A program made the position numbers and the translations under genes. Source: Sediminibacillus terrae (lineage in GTDB: Bacteria; Bacillota; Bacilli; Bacillales; Amphibacillaceae). Taken from it: 64,000 bases of DNA. Where the stretch lies: contig NZ_VZDQ01000025.1 in the NCBI RefSeq assembly GCF_009602435.1, forward strand, positions 248,001-312,000. The letters run 5' to 3'. Positions 52,494-60,437 of the stretch are shown piece after piece (the first letter of the stretch is position 1; every line of letters starts with the position of its first letter). The notes under the pieces are model-generated. The model was not told where the DNA came from. It saw only the letters and a list, made by a program, of their open reading frames with translations, and did no database searches.

Positions 52494-53021
52494 ATGTCGT
52501 TGCATCTGTTAATCAATGGGATTCCCTTACAGGCATATAAATGGGAAGAAGAGCAGTCGGATCAGTATATGTTAACGATAAATGTTAAATTGACCAGGAA
52601 AGAATACCGGAAACTCGATAAAATAAGAGAATGTTCGGCTAAGAACGGAGATGGTTTCCATGTAATGATCGCCGATTATGTGAGACCGATGCGTTTTGGG
52701 AAAATCATTTACTCCGATCACGGCGACTTTGTTAAATGGAGAGCCACTTTGGTTGAAAAAGACAAAACCAAAGAGCTGAAGAAGTTTTATGGAAAGCAGG
52801 AAAAAGAGGATTTGGCCGATACAGTCATCAAGCTGAAGCGAGCAAATGAAAAGCTGCTTTCCCTGTTGCAGGATAAAGGTATTTTGACAAGTGGTGAGGC
52901 AAAGGAAGCGGGTCTGGAGGACGAGACAGACTTGGTAGCGGATGAGGCTGATCTTTTTCAAGTGGAGGATATCGACTTTTACTTAGATGGAACAGATAAC
53001 AAGCAATCCGGGGTTCACTGA
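52494..53021 (+). CDS. Hypothetical protein
   Basis: A 175-aa protein that I do not recognise. ATG 52494 is preferred because AAGGAG is eight bases upstream; an earlier in-frame start at 52476 overlaps that site. The N-terminal half is mixed alpha/beta (MSLHLLINGIPLQAYKWEEE, ... YMLTINVKLTRKEYRKLDKIRE). Residues about 95-135 form a charged coiled coil (KELKKFYGKQEKEDLADTVIKLKRANEKLL, quoted in part), and the tail is strongly acidic. No membrane segment or signal peptide is visible, so it is cytoplasmic. Confidence 0.7.
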   Translation: MSLHLLINGIPLQAYKWEEEQSDQYMLTINVKLTRKEYRKLDKIRECSAKNGDGFHVMIADYVRPMRFGKIIYSDHGDFVKWRATLVEKDKTKELKKFYGKQEKEDLADTVIKLKRANEKLLSLLQDKGILTSGEAKEAGLEDETDLVADEADLFQVEDIDFYLDGTDNKQSGVH

Positions 53022-53036
53022 ATAGTAGATATGCAA

Positions 53037-53076
53037 GCACTTCTTTTTGCGCGTTGAAAGAGGGGTGCTTTTTGTT
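53037..53076 (+). terminator. Terminator after hypothetical gene
   Basis: AAGCACTTCTTTTT pairs with AAAGAGGGGTGCTTTTT across a short loop. Confidence 0.75.
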
Positions 53077-53159
53077 TGGGTGCATGTTCGGTTGCTATTG
53101 TGTATGCTGGAGGGAAAGGATGAAAGTGGGACAACGATGGAAGAATAGGGGGAGACCGA

Positions 53160-53666
53160 ATGGCTGTAGTAATGGAAACCGGGCGTTTGCGATTGCGTTT
53201 GATGAAGTGGGAAGATCATGCCGACATCATGAAAATTTTTTCTGATCCCGTAGCCATGCGCTATTATCCAAGTATGAAGAATGACGAAGAAGCAAACTTT
53301 TGGATCAATTGGACGCTTGATAATTACCGGAAATTCGACGTCGGTCTATGGGTCGTCGAGGACTTGGCTACTAAAGAATTTTTAGGGATGTGCGGATTGG
53401 TTCCGCAAAAGGTCGACGGAGCAGTACAGATGGAAATCGGTTATTTGTTCGTCAGGAAGCATTGGGGAAAGGGCTATGCGACGGAAGCTGCCATGGCTTG
53501 TAAAGAATTCGGATTCGATCATTTGAAATGTGAGAAATTGATATCTTTGATTGATCCTGACAACCATCCATCAATCAAGGTTGCCAGGAGAATCGGCATG
53601 GAATACATAAAAAATATCACCAAGTGGAATAAGACCATTGCGATTTACTGTGTGGAGAATCGTTGA
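53160..53666 (+). CDS. GNAT family N-acetyltransferase (RimJ/RimL-like)
   Basis: A 168-aa acetyltransferase. It opens with METGRLRLRLMKWEDHADI, the RimL-type strand, and has the acetyl-CoA pyrophosphate-binding loop KHWGKGYATEAAMA (Q/RxxGxG/A), followed by DPDNHPSIKVARRIGM, which contains the Asn and the NxxS pattern of this subgroup. The acceptor is unknown; ribosomal protein N-termini, amino acids or antibiotics are possible. GGGGAG lies before ATG 53160. It is convergent with the DUF2164 gene. Confidence 0.92.
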   Translation: MAVVMETGRLRLRLMKWEDHADIMKIFSDPVAMRYYPSMKNDEEANFWINWTLDNYRKFDVGLWVVEDLATKEFLGMCGLVPQKVDGAVQMEIGYLFVRKHWGKGYATEAAMACKEFGFDHLKCEKLISLIDPDNHPSIKVARRIGMEYIKNITKWNKTIAIYCVENR

Positions 53667-53685
53667 TGGATGTAACAGTGGCCGA

Positions 53686-53913
53686 TTATTTTTGTATTTC
53701 GAAGATATCCTCCAGCTTAGCAGACAGGAAGGCGTGGGAATCTTCCACTCCGATATTATAAAACTTCGGCGCAAGTTCTTCCATAAAAAAATCCAGGATG
53801 AGCGATGCTGCAAGATCCCCTAAATCCTCGTTTCTTTCTTTGGAAAAGTAGGTTTTAATGGCAGCAGTCATATCCTCTTTCTGTTGAGGTGTGAGTTCAA
53901 AGCTTTGGTTCAT
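53686..53913 (-). CDS. DUF2164 family protein
   Basis: A 75-aa small helical protein. The pattern LTPQQKEDMTAAIKTYFSKER, then LGDLAASLILDFFMEELAPKFYNIGVEDSH, is diagnostic for DUF2164. ATG 53913, seven bases after GGAGGG, is preferred to the TTG three bases earlier. The function is unknown. It is monocistronic and convergent with the acetyltransferase, whose stop lies 19 bases away. Confidence 0.88.
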   Translation of the reverse strand: MNQSFELTPQQKEDMTAAIKTYFSKERNEDLGDLAASLILDFFMEELAPKFYNIGVEDSHAFLSAKLEDIFEIQK

Positions 53914-54004
53914 CAAGAAACCCTCCAGGGAATGATATTATAGTAGTTAGTTCGAGTATAGCAGAGTCGCTGCATGGAAGATAGAAGAAAAGGAGGCGTC
54001 CATA

Positions 54005-54223
54005 ATGGCAGCATTGGACTATGAAATTATCGAAACAATCGGAGTCATATCCGAATCACCGAAAGGATGGAAAAAGGAATTGAACCTGGTCAGTTGGAAT
54101 GGCAGGGAGCCGAAATATGACATACGCGACTGGGATCCGGATCATGAAAAAATGGGGAAAGGTATCACCTTGACCAAAGAAGAAGCAGAAAACCTGAAAA
54201 AGGTACTCGAAAACCTCGATTAA
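54005..54223 (+). CDS. ydbC: YdbC-like PC4-fold ssDNA-binding protein
   Basis: A 72-aa protein that matches B. subtilis YdbC: YEIIETIGVISESPKGWKKELN, VSWNGREPKYDIRDWDPDHEKMGKGITL and an ending helix. The fold resembles the human coactivator PC4, and family members bind single-stranded DNA as dimers; a role in transcription or repair is inferred. AAAGGAGG precedes ATG 54005. A DNA-repair gene for uracil-DNA glycosylase follows after a palindromic repeat. Confidence 0.92.
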   Translation: MAALDYEIIETIGVISESPKGWKKELNLVSWNGREPKYDIRDWDPDHEKMGKGITLTKEEAENLKKVLENLD

Positions 54224-54229
54224 AAATCG

Positions 54230-54291
54230 CGGGGTCAGTCCCCCGCCACTTACCAAGACGCAATGCTAATAGAGTGGGGGACTGACCCCGC
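54230..54291 (+). repeat. Long inverted repeat built from two GGGGTCAGTCCCC units
   Basis: GCGGGGTCAGTCCCCC (54229-54244) and GGGGGACTGACCCCGC (54276-54291) form a 16-bp perfect stem with a ~31-base loop, filling the gap between ydbC and the glycosylase gene. Confidence 0.85.
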
Positions 54292-54308
54292 AGTTAGGAG
54301 GGAACTGG

Positions 54309-54944
54309 ATGCTTTCGGAGGAATTGATTGAGTTGGCGAAGGAACGGATGCGTCCTTTTGCTTGTGAAGGCTTTGTGCGGGGGCGCGGGCCAGTAGAGGC
54401 CGATTTGATGTTTGTCGGGGAAGCGCCGGGAAAAACAGAACTGGAAATCGGCAGGCCGTTCACCGGACAGGCAGGGAAGATTTTTTCCGGCTATTTGGAA
54501 AGGCTGGGAGTCACCAGAGAAGAAGTGTTCATTACGAGCGCTGTACGAAGCAGACCCTACAAAATTGTTGAAAAAATAGTGAAAGGAAAGCCTGTCACTA
54601 AAAATTACAACCGCACCCCGAACAAAAAAGAAATACTCGCTCATGCGCCGATCCTCGATGAAGAAATCCGGCAGGTGAACCCAAAACTATTGATACCGAT
54701 GGGTAAGACTGCTGTATGGAGGTTGACCGGCCGGGATGTAAGCATGCAGGAAGTTACCGGTCGTTTGTTTGAAATCCCGATTATGCAGCTGGCGGGCCTC
54801 GATCAAACAAATTACCGGCTGACTAAAGAAACCTATCGTGTTTTTCCCATTTACCATCCGGCAGCGATTTTATATGCACGTCGCTTGGAAACAAAAGCTT
54901 ATCAAGATATCGATCGCTTAAAACAGTTAAAGGACAGCCTCTGA
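54309..54944 (+). CDS. Family 4 uracil-DNA glycosylase
   Basis: A 211-aa glycosylase that removes uracil from DNA. Motif A is MFVGEAPGKTELEIGRPFTG and motif B the HP in FPIYHPAAILYARR. The rest fits family 4, but the cysteines of the usual 4Fe-4S cluster are not all visible: only CEGF near residue 19 is clear. This may be one of the cluster-less Bacillus variants. GGAGGG precedes ATG 54309. It follows ydbC after the repeat, and its stop codon lies inside the terminator stem. Confidence 0.88.
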   Translation: MLSEELIELAKERMRPFACEGFVRGRGPVEADLMFVGEAPGKTELEIGRPFTGQAGKIFSGYLERLGVTREEVFITSAVRSRPYKIVEKIVKGKPVTKNYNRTPNKKEILAHAPILDEEIRQVNPKLLIPMGKTAVWRLTGRDVSMQEVTGRLFEIPIMQLAGLDQTNYRLTKETYRVFPIYHPAAILYARRLETKAYQDIDRLKQLKDSL

Positions 54945-54978
54945 TTAAATCACCTGATCAGATAGGCTGTCCTTTTAT
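54928..54978. terminator. Bidirectional terminator overlapping the glycosylase stop
   Basis: AAAGGACAGCCT (54929-54940) and AGGCTGTCCTTTT (54964-54976) form a 12-bp stem; an inner CTGAT / ATCAG pair extends it. Confidence 0.88.
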
Positions 54979-55011
54979 ACATGATAAGTGAATGAAAGCT
55001 ATTAATACGCG

Positions 55012-56487
55012 CTATTCCAGGCTGCCATATTTAAGCAGGGATTGTTCCTCTACGATTTCCCGGTCGCTGTGCGGATGCTTGGTGTCCTCGATGATTTGGT
55101 AATCTTCTTGCCCCTTCCCGGCAAAAATAAGGATGTCTCCTGGTTCGCTTTTTTCGATTGCATGGCTGATCGCTTCCTTGCGATCGGCGATCAACGCGTA
55201 ATTAGCATGTTTCATCCCTTTTTCCATGTCCCGCAAAATCGTATCTTCCTCTTCGAAGCGCGGGTCATTAATCGTCAAAATGACATAATCCGCACGGGAG
55301 GCTTTTTCAGCCATGGCGGGCCGTTTATATTCATCCCGGTCACCGCCCGTGCCGACCATGAAAATCAGTCGATTCTTTTTAAAAGGTTCCACTGAGTCAA
55401 TTGCCTTATCAATTGCATCTGGTGTATGGGCATAGTCGATATACATGGATATGGGAGCATCGATATCAACCTTATCCATCCGCCCGTCAACCGGCGGCAG
55501 TTCCCCGATAAATTGGACAAGCTGTTCCACCGATACACCATGTGCATACAAAGAGGCCGTTGCAGCGAGAACATTGTAGACATTGAACTCACCGAGCAGA
55601 TTCATCGAAACTGTAAAAGAACCTTCAGGGGATTGTAAGGTGAAGACCGTTTTATCCGGATAATACCGGATATTCTCTGCCTGAAAATCTGCGGGTGATC
55701 GCAGGCTGTAGGAAATGATTTCTGCGGCAGTGGCTGCCCTGTACGTATCGAACCATGCATCATCTCGATTAAGCACCGCATATTTGGTTTTGGTCATGTC
55801 TTGCCCCAATTGGGAAAATAAAAGTCCCTTGGCATAGCCATACTGTTCCATCGTGTCATGATAATCCAAATGATCGTGGGTTAAATTGGTGAATACGACA
55901 ATGTCGAAATCGACACCCCAAAGTCTGCCCTGGCTTAAACCATGAGAGGAGACTTCCATGGCCATATGGTCGATACCCTGGTCCAGCGCATGCTGAATGA
56001 TTTTTTGATTGGTCAGCGCATCGCAGGTCGTGTTGGCACTTGTGATTTTCTCGTCGGACAATTCCACACCGATTGTTCCGGAAACAGCCGATTTTTTCCC
56101 GTTTTTTTGCAATAGGGAATGGATCAAGTTCGTTACCGTCGTTTTACCATTTGTTCCGGTCACGCCGAATAGCTTCATTTTTGTAGAAGGAAAATCGTAA
56201 AAATGATTGGCAAGAATAGCAGTAGCTTTATAAGTGTCATTGACAACGACAAGCGCAGCCTTGTCCAAGTCGACATCCAGTTTTTTTTCGGCGATGATGA
56301 CCGAAGCCCCGTTATCGATTGCTTGCTGGAAAAAATCATGACTGTCGACGGTGAAACCTCGTGTGCAGATGAATATGCTGTCCAGTTCTGCACGCCTGGA
56401 ATCGTTATGGATAGCAGTCACTTCTGCGGGCAGTGTTCCGTATATTTGTTTGATTTTAAGTGATGAAAGTAGTTCTGCTGTTTTCAT
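55012..56487 (-). CDS. murE: MurE-type UDP-MurNAc-tripeptide ligase
   Basis: A 491-aa Mur ligase. ATG 56487 follows GAGAGG by seven bases; a start five codons earlier is possible. The N-terminal UDP-binding domain has IHNDSRRAELDSIFICTRG, the central domain the ATP loop GVTGTNGKTTVTN and MEVSSHGLSQGR, and the C-terminal domain TGGDRDEYKRPAMAE. The residue-selecting loop reads TINDPRFEEEDT, where meso-DAP enzymes usually have DNPRxEDP. It keeps the Arg but shifts the Asn, so the third amino acid (DAP, Lys or Orn) is uncertain. It stands alone rather than in the division-wall cluster and may be a second MurE. Confidence 0.9.
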   Translation of the reverse strand: MKTAELLSSLKIKQIYGTLPAEVTAIHNDSRRAELDSIFICTRGFTVDSHDFFQQAIDNGASVIIAEKKLDVDLDKAALVVVNDTYKATAILANHFYDFPSTKMKLFGVTGTNGKTTVTNLIHSLLQKNGKKSAVSGTIGVELSDEKITSANTTCDALTNQKIIQHALDQGIDHMAMEVSSHGLSQGRLWGVDFDIVVFTNLTHDHLDYHDTMEQYGYAKGLLFSQLGQDMTKTKYAVLNRDDAWFDTYRAATAAEIISYSLRSPADFQAENIRYYPDKTVFTLQSPEGSFTVSMNLLGEFNVYNVLAATASLYAHGVSVEQLVQFIGELPPVDGRMDKVDIDAPISMYIDYAHTPDAIDKAIDSVEPFKKNRLIFMVGTGGDRDEYKRPAMAEKASRADYVILTINDPRFEEEDTILRDMEKGMKHANYALIADRKEAISHAIEKSEPGDILIFAGKGQEDYQIIEDTKHPHSDREIVEEQSLLKYGSLE

Positions 56488-56640
56488 ATCGCAACCTCTC
56501 AATCCAAAGTGTCTGTTCTGGCTTGTCCAACGTATGTAGTTGTTTAACCGGACGGTTGTCAGGAGGCTCTCTCCAATAGTACACCTATACCCACGATTAC
56601 AGGCGGTTAATCTTATGATTATCGGAAGGCGACGGCTTTA

Positions 56641-56982
56641 TTAGTCAGATGAAAAGGAAGCTGTCACGATTTGCGACATATCGATCAGCTCGGCTAATTC
56701 ACGGGTGAGCGAATGGATTTGTCCGTCTTCCTTTAGTTTACAGGAAACCTCTTCATAGTGAGACTGATTGCGAAAAACGATTTGTCCGAACAAAAGGTCT
56801 TCATCTTCTCCAACTTGTAAGTAGGTGGATAAGCCTGCTGCCGCATCGGTGCTTGCAAGGATATATATTTCATGTTCTATAGCGCCGTGGGACATATTTA
56901 TCATTCCAACCTGCTTATTAAGGGCAATAAATTGGTTTGTACGATGCTTCTTTACACGGTAAAAAGAGACAACAGTGAACAA
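56641..56982 (-). CDS. Hypothetical protein, possible DUF1428-like
   Basis: A 113-aa protein if TTG 56982 is used, which has AAGGAG nine bases upstream and gives a clean first strand (MFTVVSFYRVKK). The frame is open to 57027 without a site. The order strand-helix-strand (FIALNKQVGMINMSHGAIEHEI, ... LLFGQIVFRNQSHYEEVSCKL) suggests a ferredoxin-like dimeric alpha/beta barrel, and the spacing loosely recalls DUF1428. No catalytic residues can be pointed out. It lies downstream of mreBH but is transcribed in the same direction from further upstream, so it may be an independent gene. Confidence 0.55.
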   Translation of the reverse strand: MFTVVSFYRVKKHRTNQFIALNKQVGMINMSHGAIEHEIYILASTDAAAGLSTYLQVGEDEDLLFGQIVFRNQSHYEEVSCKLKEDGQIHSLTRELAELIDMSQIVTASFSSD

Positions 56983-57078
56983 AGCAATCCACTCCTTTTC
57001 CTTCACTATATGAATGGGTGATATCAAGTGTGAAAAAGAGCAGATTGAGTGTCACTCAAAGTGGGTGTGAAGGCAGCG

Positions 57079-58086
57079 TCATTTTGCTGCCTTTTGTAAT
57101 TTATTGATCATTTTCAGTGCTCGGCCAGTGCCGATCGCCACTGATTCAAGCGGGTTCGGAGCAATATGGACAGGTACCGAGATTTCATTAGCCAGCCATT
57201 TTTGCATGCCTTTCAGCAGTGCACCGCCGCCTGTCAGCGTGACACCATGGTCGACGATGTCCCCGCTCAACTCAGGAGGGCAGTTTTCCAACGTTGTCCG
57301 GATGGTTTCCAGAATTGCCTCCAAGGATTCCCTGATGGCGTCTTGCACTTCCGTAGAAGTGATGGTAATGGTACGCGGCAGACCGGTAACCATGTCGCGG
57401 CCGCGGATATCCATGGATAATTCGTCATGATCGATCAAGGCAAAACCGATTTCCATTTTGACGTTTTCGGCTGTTCTTTCTCCAATCAAGATGTTGTAAT
57501 GCTTGCGGATATACTGGATGATTTCATCGTCCATTTTGTCTCCGCCGGTGCGTACAGAACGGCATGAAACGACACCTCCGAACGAGATGATGCCGACTTC
57601 ACTAGTACCTCCGCCGATATCGACGATGACATTGGCGACAGGCTCGTCCACAGGAAGGTCAGAGCCTATGGCAGCCGCCACCGGTTCCTCGATAAGATGC
57701 ACTTCCTTGGCGCCATAGCTTTTTACCGCATTGTGAATCGCCCTTCTTTCTACAGAAGTACTTCCAGACGGTGTACAAACGACCACTGTCGGCTTGCGCA
57801 TCGACAGCCCGGCGACTTTGCTGACTTTTTTCAGGATTTCCTTCAGCATCTGGGCTGTGACGTCATAGTCGGCGATAACGCCGTCTTTCAACGGGCGGAT
57901 CGGTACAATGTTTTGCGGTGTTTTTCCGACCATTTCTTTAGCCTCGCTGCCTACGGCTACTACATTTTTTGAGTCCATATCAATAGCGACCACAGAGGGC
58001 TCGTTTAAAACAATTCCTTTAGATTTCGTGTACACTAATATATTTGCAGTTCCTAAATCAATTCCGATCTCAGCATTAGAAAACAT
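57079..58086 (-). CDS. mreBH: MreBH-like actin-family cell shape protein
   Basis: A 335-aa bacterial actin. Phosphate-1 loop [15 protein letters not shown], connect-1 [14 protein letters not shown], phosphate-2 [15 protein letters not shown] and the adenosine motif [12 protein letters not shown] are all present, and the N-terminal [25 protein letters not shown]-type start and [14 protein letters not shown] fit the MreBH paralogue rather than Mbl. It polymerises under the membrane and guides peptidoglycan synthesis and hydrolases. GGAGG precedes ATG 58086. It stands alone, as mreBH does in B. subtilis, near a stand-alone murE. Confidence 0.92.
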   Translation of the reverse strand: MFSNAEIGIDLGTANILVYTKSKGIVLNEPSVVAIDMDSKNVVAVGSEAKEMVGKTPQNIVPIRPLKDGVIADYDVTAQMLKEILKKVSKVAGLSMRKPTVVVCTPSGSTSVERRAIHNAVKSYGAKEVHLIEEPVAAAIGSDLPVDEPVANVIVDIGGGTSEVGIISFGGVVSCRSVRTGGDKMDDEIIQYIRKHYNILIGERTAENVKMEIGFALIDHDELSMDIRGRDMVTGLPRTITITSTEVQDAIRESLEAILETIRTTLENCPPELSGDIVDHGVTLTGGGALLKGMQKWLANEISVPVHIAPNPLESVAIGTGRALKMINKLQKAAK

Positions 58087-58290
58087 ATATAATTTCCTCC
58101 ATTGATGACAATTTTCAATTATAGCTTTTCTCCCCGGCCGATTTGTTTATGGGGGTGAAAAGTCATGGGATTTATTGGTTTCTCATAATTTCTTCTCAGT
58201 CGATTATCATTCTGCTTCGTTGGTTTTTGAGGGTTGTCTAAAATGACAGGTCATAAAGGATGCTTTTTAGCAAAGCGGGCATTTTATAAA

Positions 58291-58321
58291 AAAAGGCAGG
58301 AAGTTGAATTCCCGCCTTTTG
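58291..58321 (-). terminator. Terminator of the DUF2639 gene
   Basis: On the minus strand AAAAGGCGGGAA and TTCCTGCCTTTT pair (one G-T wobble), followed by T-rich sequence. Confidence 0.85.
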
Positions 58322-58337
58322 CGCATTTTCAAAAAGC

Positions 58338-58469
58338 CTACTGTTGCTTTTCTTCTAATAGGTTTGCAAGTACTGGCTTTTTATATCGCTCGAGTTTGCG
58401 TCCTTCCAAGCGGCGGACACCCAAGTTCTTCAATTCTTTTACGTACCAACCTTTGCTTCCTACGTGCAT
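58338..58469 (-). CDS. DUF2639 small protein (YflJ-like)
   Basis: A 43-aa basic protein, MHVGSKGWYVKELKNLGVRR followed by LEGRKLERYKKPVLANLLEE. This matches the DUF2639 family of Bacillus (YflJ), whose members share HxGSKGWYVxxLKxLGVRR and end after a short helix. ATG 58469 has AAAGGATGA eight bases upstream. The function is unknown; the size and basic charge suit a nucleic-acid or ribosome-associated peptide. It is below the length threshold of most gene finders. Confidence 0.85.
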   Translation of the reverse strand: MHVGSKGWYVKELKNLGVRRLEGRKLERYKKPVLANLLEEKQQ

Positions 58470-58706
58470 CCCTATCATCCTTTCCCGTTTTTTCTAAGCG
58501 TGAAACGTCTGCAACCATTGTTTTTGACGCTTCCTATAAGCTGTGTGAGCACCAGCTTAATTTTTTCACGGGACATTGTAACATCTAAAAAAACAACGAA
58601 AAAGTAAAAAGGTTAAATTAATGTTCAACTAGGTGCTATTATATAAAATAAAGAACGTGTTTGTTACTTGTAAATTTTGCTACATGCCTTCAGGCAGTGC
58701 CACTGT

Positions 58707-58712
58707 TATAAT
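58707..58712 (+). promoter_or_regulatory. -10 element for the DUF1992 gene
   Basis: TATAAT lies 35 bases before the start at 58747. The -35 region is weak (TGCCTT at 58684 with 17-base spacing) and overlaps a small inverted repeat, TGCCT-tc-AGGCA, so an activator or repressor may act here. Confidence 0.45.
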
Positions 58713-58746
58713 TGGTATATAGTGGAACGTCAAAAAAGGAGGAGGG

Positions 58747-59127
58747 ATGGCAATGGATTTTGCGAGTCGTATGGCGGAGGAAAAAATCCAACAAGCAATC
58801 CATGATGGAGAATTGGATGACCTTCCCGGGAAGGGCAAAAAGCAAGAACTGGAAGATTTGTCGGCAATCCCGGAAGATATGCGCACGAGCTACCTTATGA
58901 TGAAAAATTCCGGTTACCTTCCTGACGAAGTCCGCCTGCAGAAAGAATTGGTATCGCTGCAGGAAATGATGGATCTGGCCAAGGATCCAGAGCAAAAAGA
59001 AGGCTATCGCAAACAGCTTTCCGAAAAAGAAATACAGCTTCGCATGCTGATGGAAAAGAAAAACATGAACAAAAACAGCGGATTCAGAAAATACTCCGGA
59101 AAAATCAACAAACGCTTCGGAATATAA
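58747..59127 (+). CDS. DUF1992 family (DnaJ-associated) protein
   Basis: A 126-aa protein. Its N-terminus, FASRMAEEKIQQAIHDGELDDLPGKGKK, is the DUF1992 signature, found alone in Bacilli or fused to J-domains elsewhere. The middle (LSAIPEDMRTSYLMMKNSGYLPDEV) also fits. The rest is coiled helix with a basic end. Two Met codons, at 58747 and 58753, lie behind AAGGAGGAGGG, and either could be used. The function is unknown; the family is cytoplasmic and has been described as DnaJ-homologue-like. Confidence 0.88.
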   Translation: MAMDFASRMAEEKIQQAIHDGELDDLPGKGKKQELEDLSAIPEDMRTSYLMMKNSGYLPDEVRLQKELVSLQEMMDLAKDPEQKEGYRKQLSEKEIQLRMLMEKKNMNKNSGFRKYSGKINKRFGI

Positions 59128-59145
59128 CAAGCGGGGACAACAAGC

Positions 59146-59349
59146 GGGGTCAGTCCCCAAACACGCTCTGGCCGGGTTTTGCCGGGCATTTCAAGAAGGA
59201 AGGGGTCAGTCCCCCGGGGTGACGAACAGCCGATAAAACACTGTCATACCAGGATTTAACACCGAAAAGGAGCCTTTCTTCGCAGTATTTTGGGGTCAGT
59301 CCCCGCCGTTGGCTGAAGAGTGGGATATTGGCGGTTTGGGGACTGTCCC
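59146..59349 (+). repeat. Intergenic cluster of GGGGTCAGTCCCC palindromes
   Basis: Copies lie at 59146-59158, 59202-59215 and 59292-59304, with a reverse variant, GGGGACTGTCCC, at 59338-59349. They fill most of the 275-base gap between the DUF1992 and SRAP genes. Confidence 0.8.
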
Positions 59350-59402
59350 TAAGCAGGCTGTCCCTAAGTGGAAACTGTCTTTAAACAGAAAGGAGAATCG
59401 GG

Positions 59403-60071
59403 ATGTGTGGTCGTTTTACATTGCAGGCCAGCGAAGTGGAAATTTTAAAGGAATATGATTTGGATCAGCCGCTGGAAGGTCATCAAAGTCGCTTTAACAT
59501 TGCACCCGGCCAAGGGGTTTTGGCCATCATCCATAATGGGGAAAACCGCAGTGCAGGTTTTTTGCGTTGGGGGTTGGTCCCCTCATGGGCCAGAGACCCG
59601 AAAATCGGTTATAAAATGATCAACGCACGGAGCGAATCTGCACATGAGAAACCGAGTTTTAAAAATTTATTGGCACGCAAGCGGTGTTTAATTGTTGCAG
59701 ACAGCTTTTATGAATGGAAACATGCCGACGGTCAAAAGCAGCCGAAACGTATTTCATCCTCGAAGCGTCCTTTGTTTGCCTTCGCCGGTCTGTGGGACAA
59801 ATGGGAGCGAGAAGGCGGAGAACCGTTATTCACGTGTACCATTTTGACAAGAAAAGCAGACAGTTTTATGAAAGACATCCATGATCGTATGCCGGTCATC
59901 CTCCCTAAAGAAGCAGAAAAAGACTGGATAGCTCCGGTAAAGCGTAATCCTGAAGAGGTGACCAGTTTCATTGAGGAACTACCGTCAGAGCCATTGCAGG
60001 CATATGACGTCAGTACATTCGTGAATTCGCCCAAAAATGAAGGTGAAACTTGCATTAAGCCATTGGCCTGA
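59403..60071 (+). CDS. SRAP/YedK-type abasic-site processing protein
   Basis: A 222-aa protein of the SOS-response-associated peptidase family (YedK, human HMCES). It removes its initiator Met and uses Cys2 (MCGRFTL) to form a stable thiazolidine cross-link with abasic sites in single-stranded DNA. The other active-site residues are visible: Asn in MINARSESA, Glu in DSFYEW and His in IHDRMPVILP. WGLVPSW is also conserved. AAAGGAG precedes ATG 59403. It is monocistronic between two repeat clusters; the nearby glycosylase, which makes abasic sites, is functionally related but not linked. Confidence 0.95.
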   Translation: MCGRFTLQASEVEILKEYDLDQPLEGHQSRFNIAPGQGVLAIIHNGENRSAGFLRWGLVPSWARDPKIGYKMINARSESAHEKPSFKNLLARKRCLIVADSFYEWKHADGQKQPKRISSSKRPLFAFAGLWDKWEREGGEPLFTCTILTRKADSFMKDIHDRMPVILPKEAEKDWIAPVKRNPEEVTSFIEELPSEPLQAYDVSTFVNSPKNEGETCIKPLA

Positions 60072-60437
60072 AGGCTGATGGCTTTCATCATGAAAAAGGG
60101 AGAGTCTATCAGGTTCTGCTCAACAAACGGGGCGTTCAAAGCCCATCCGCTCCCTCTCTCTTTACTTCGCTACCGCATTACTTTGTTGGGGGTCAGTCCC
60201 CGGCCGTCCGTCGTACCCGTCCGTCCCAGTCCCCGTCCGTCCGTCGTTCCCGCAGCAGTCCCCGCCTCCGTCCGCAAGCGTGCTGCTGATCATGCTGCAG
60301 CTGGTTTTCGACGGGTTTCTATTGATTTCGGGTTTGTTCGTGTTTTCTCTTTTTTCGTGATATACAATCGCTTTCTTTTCCTTTATACTTAAGGGGTAAT
60401 ATGCCATACATCGACATTAAATCTAAAGGTGACTAAA
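60072..60437 (+). repeat. 366-base gap with one palindrome and a GC-rich CCGTC repeat tract
   Basis: A copy of GGGGTCAGTCCCC lies at 60189-60201. From about 60203 to 60283 runs a GC-rich tract of short imperfect CCGTCCGTC / CAGTCCCCG units, unlike its surroundings. The open frame across it reads as low complexity and is not accepted as a gene. Confidence 0.6.

Noticed and set aside
57069-57098. Terminator of mreBH (AAGGCAGC/GCTGCCTT)
   Set aside because: The stem includes the mreBH stop codon, and the T run lies on the wrong side for the leftward gene; support is too weak.
60078-60392. 104-codon frame after the SRAP gene
   Set aside because: It is made of the CCGTC repeat tract and the palindrome; low complexity and no ribosome site.
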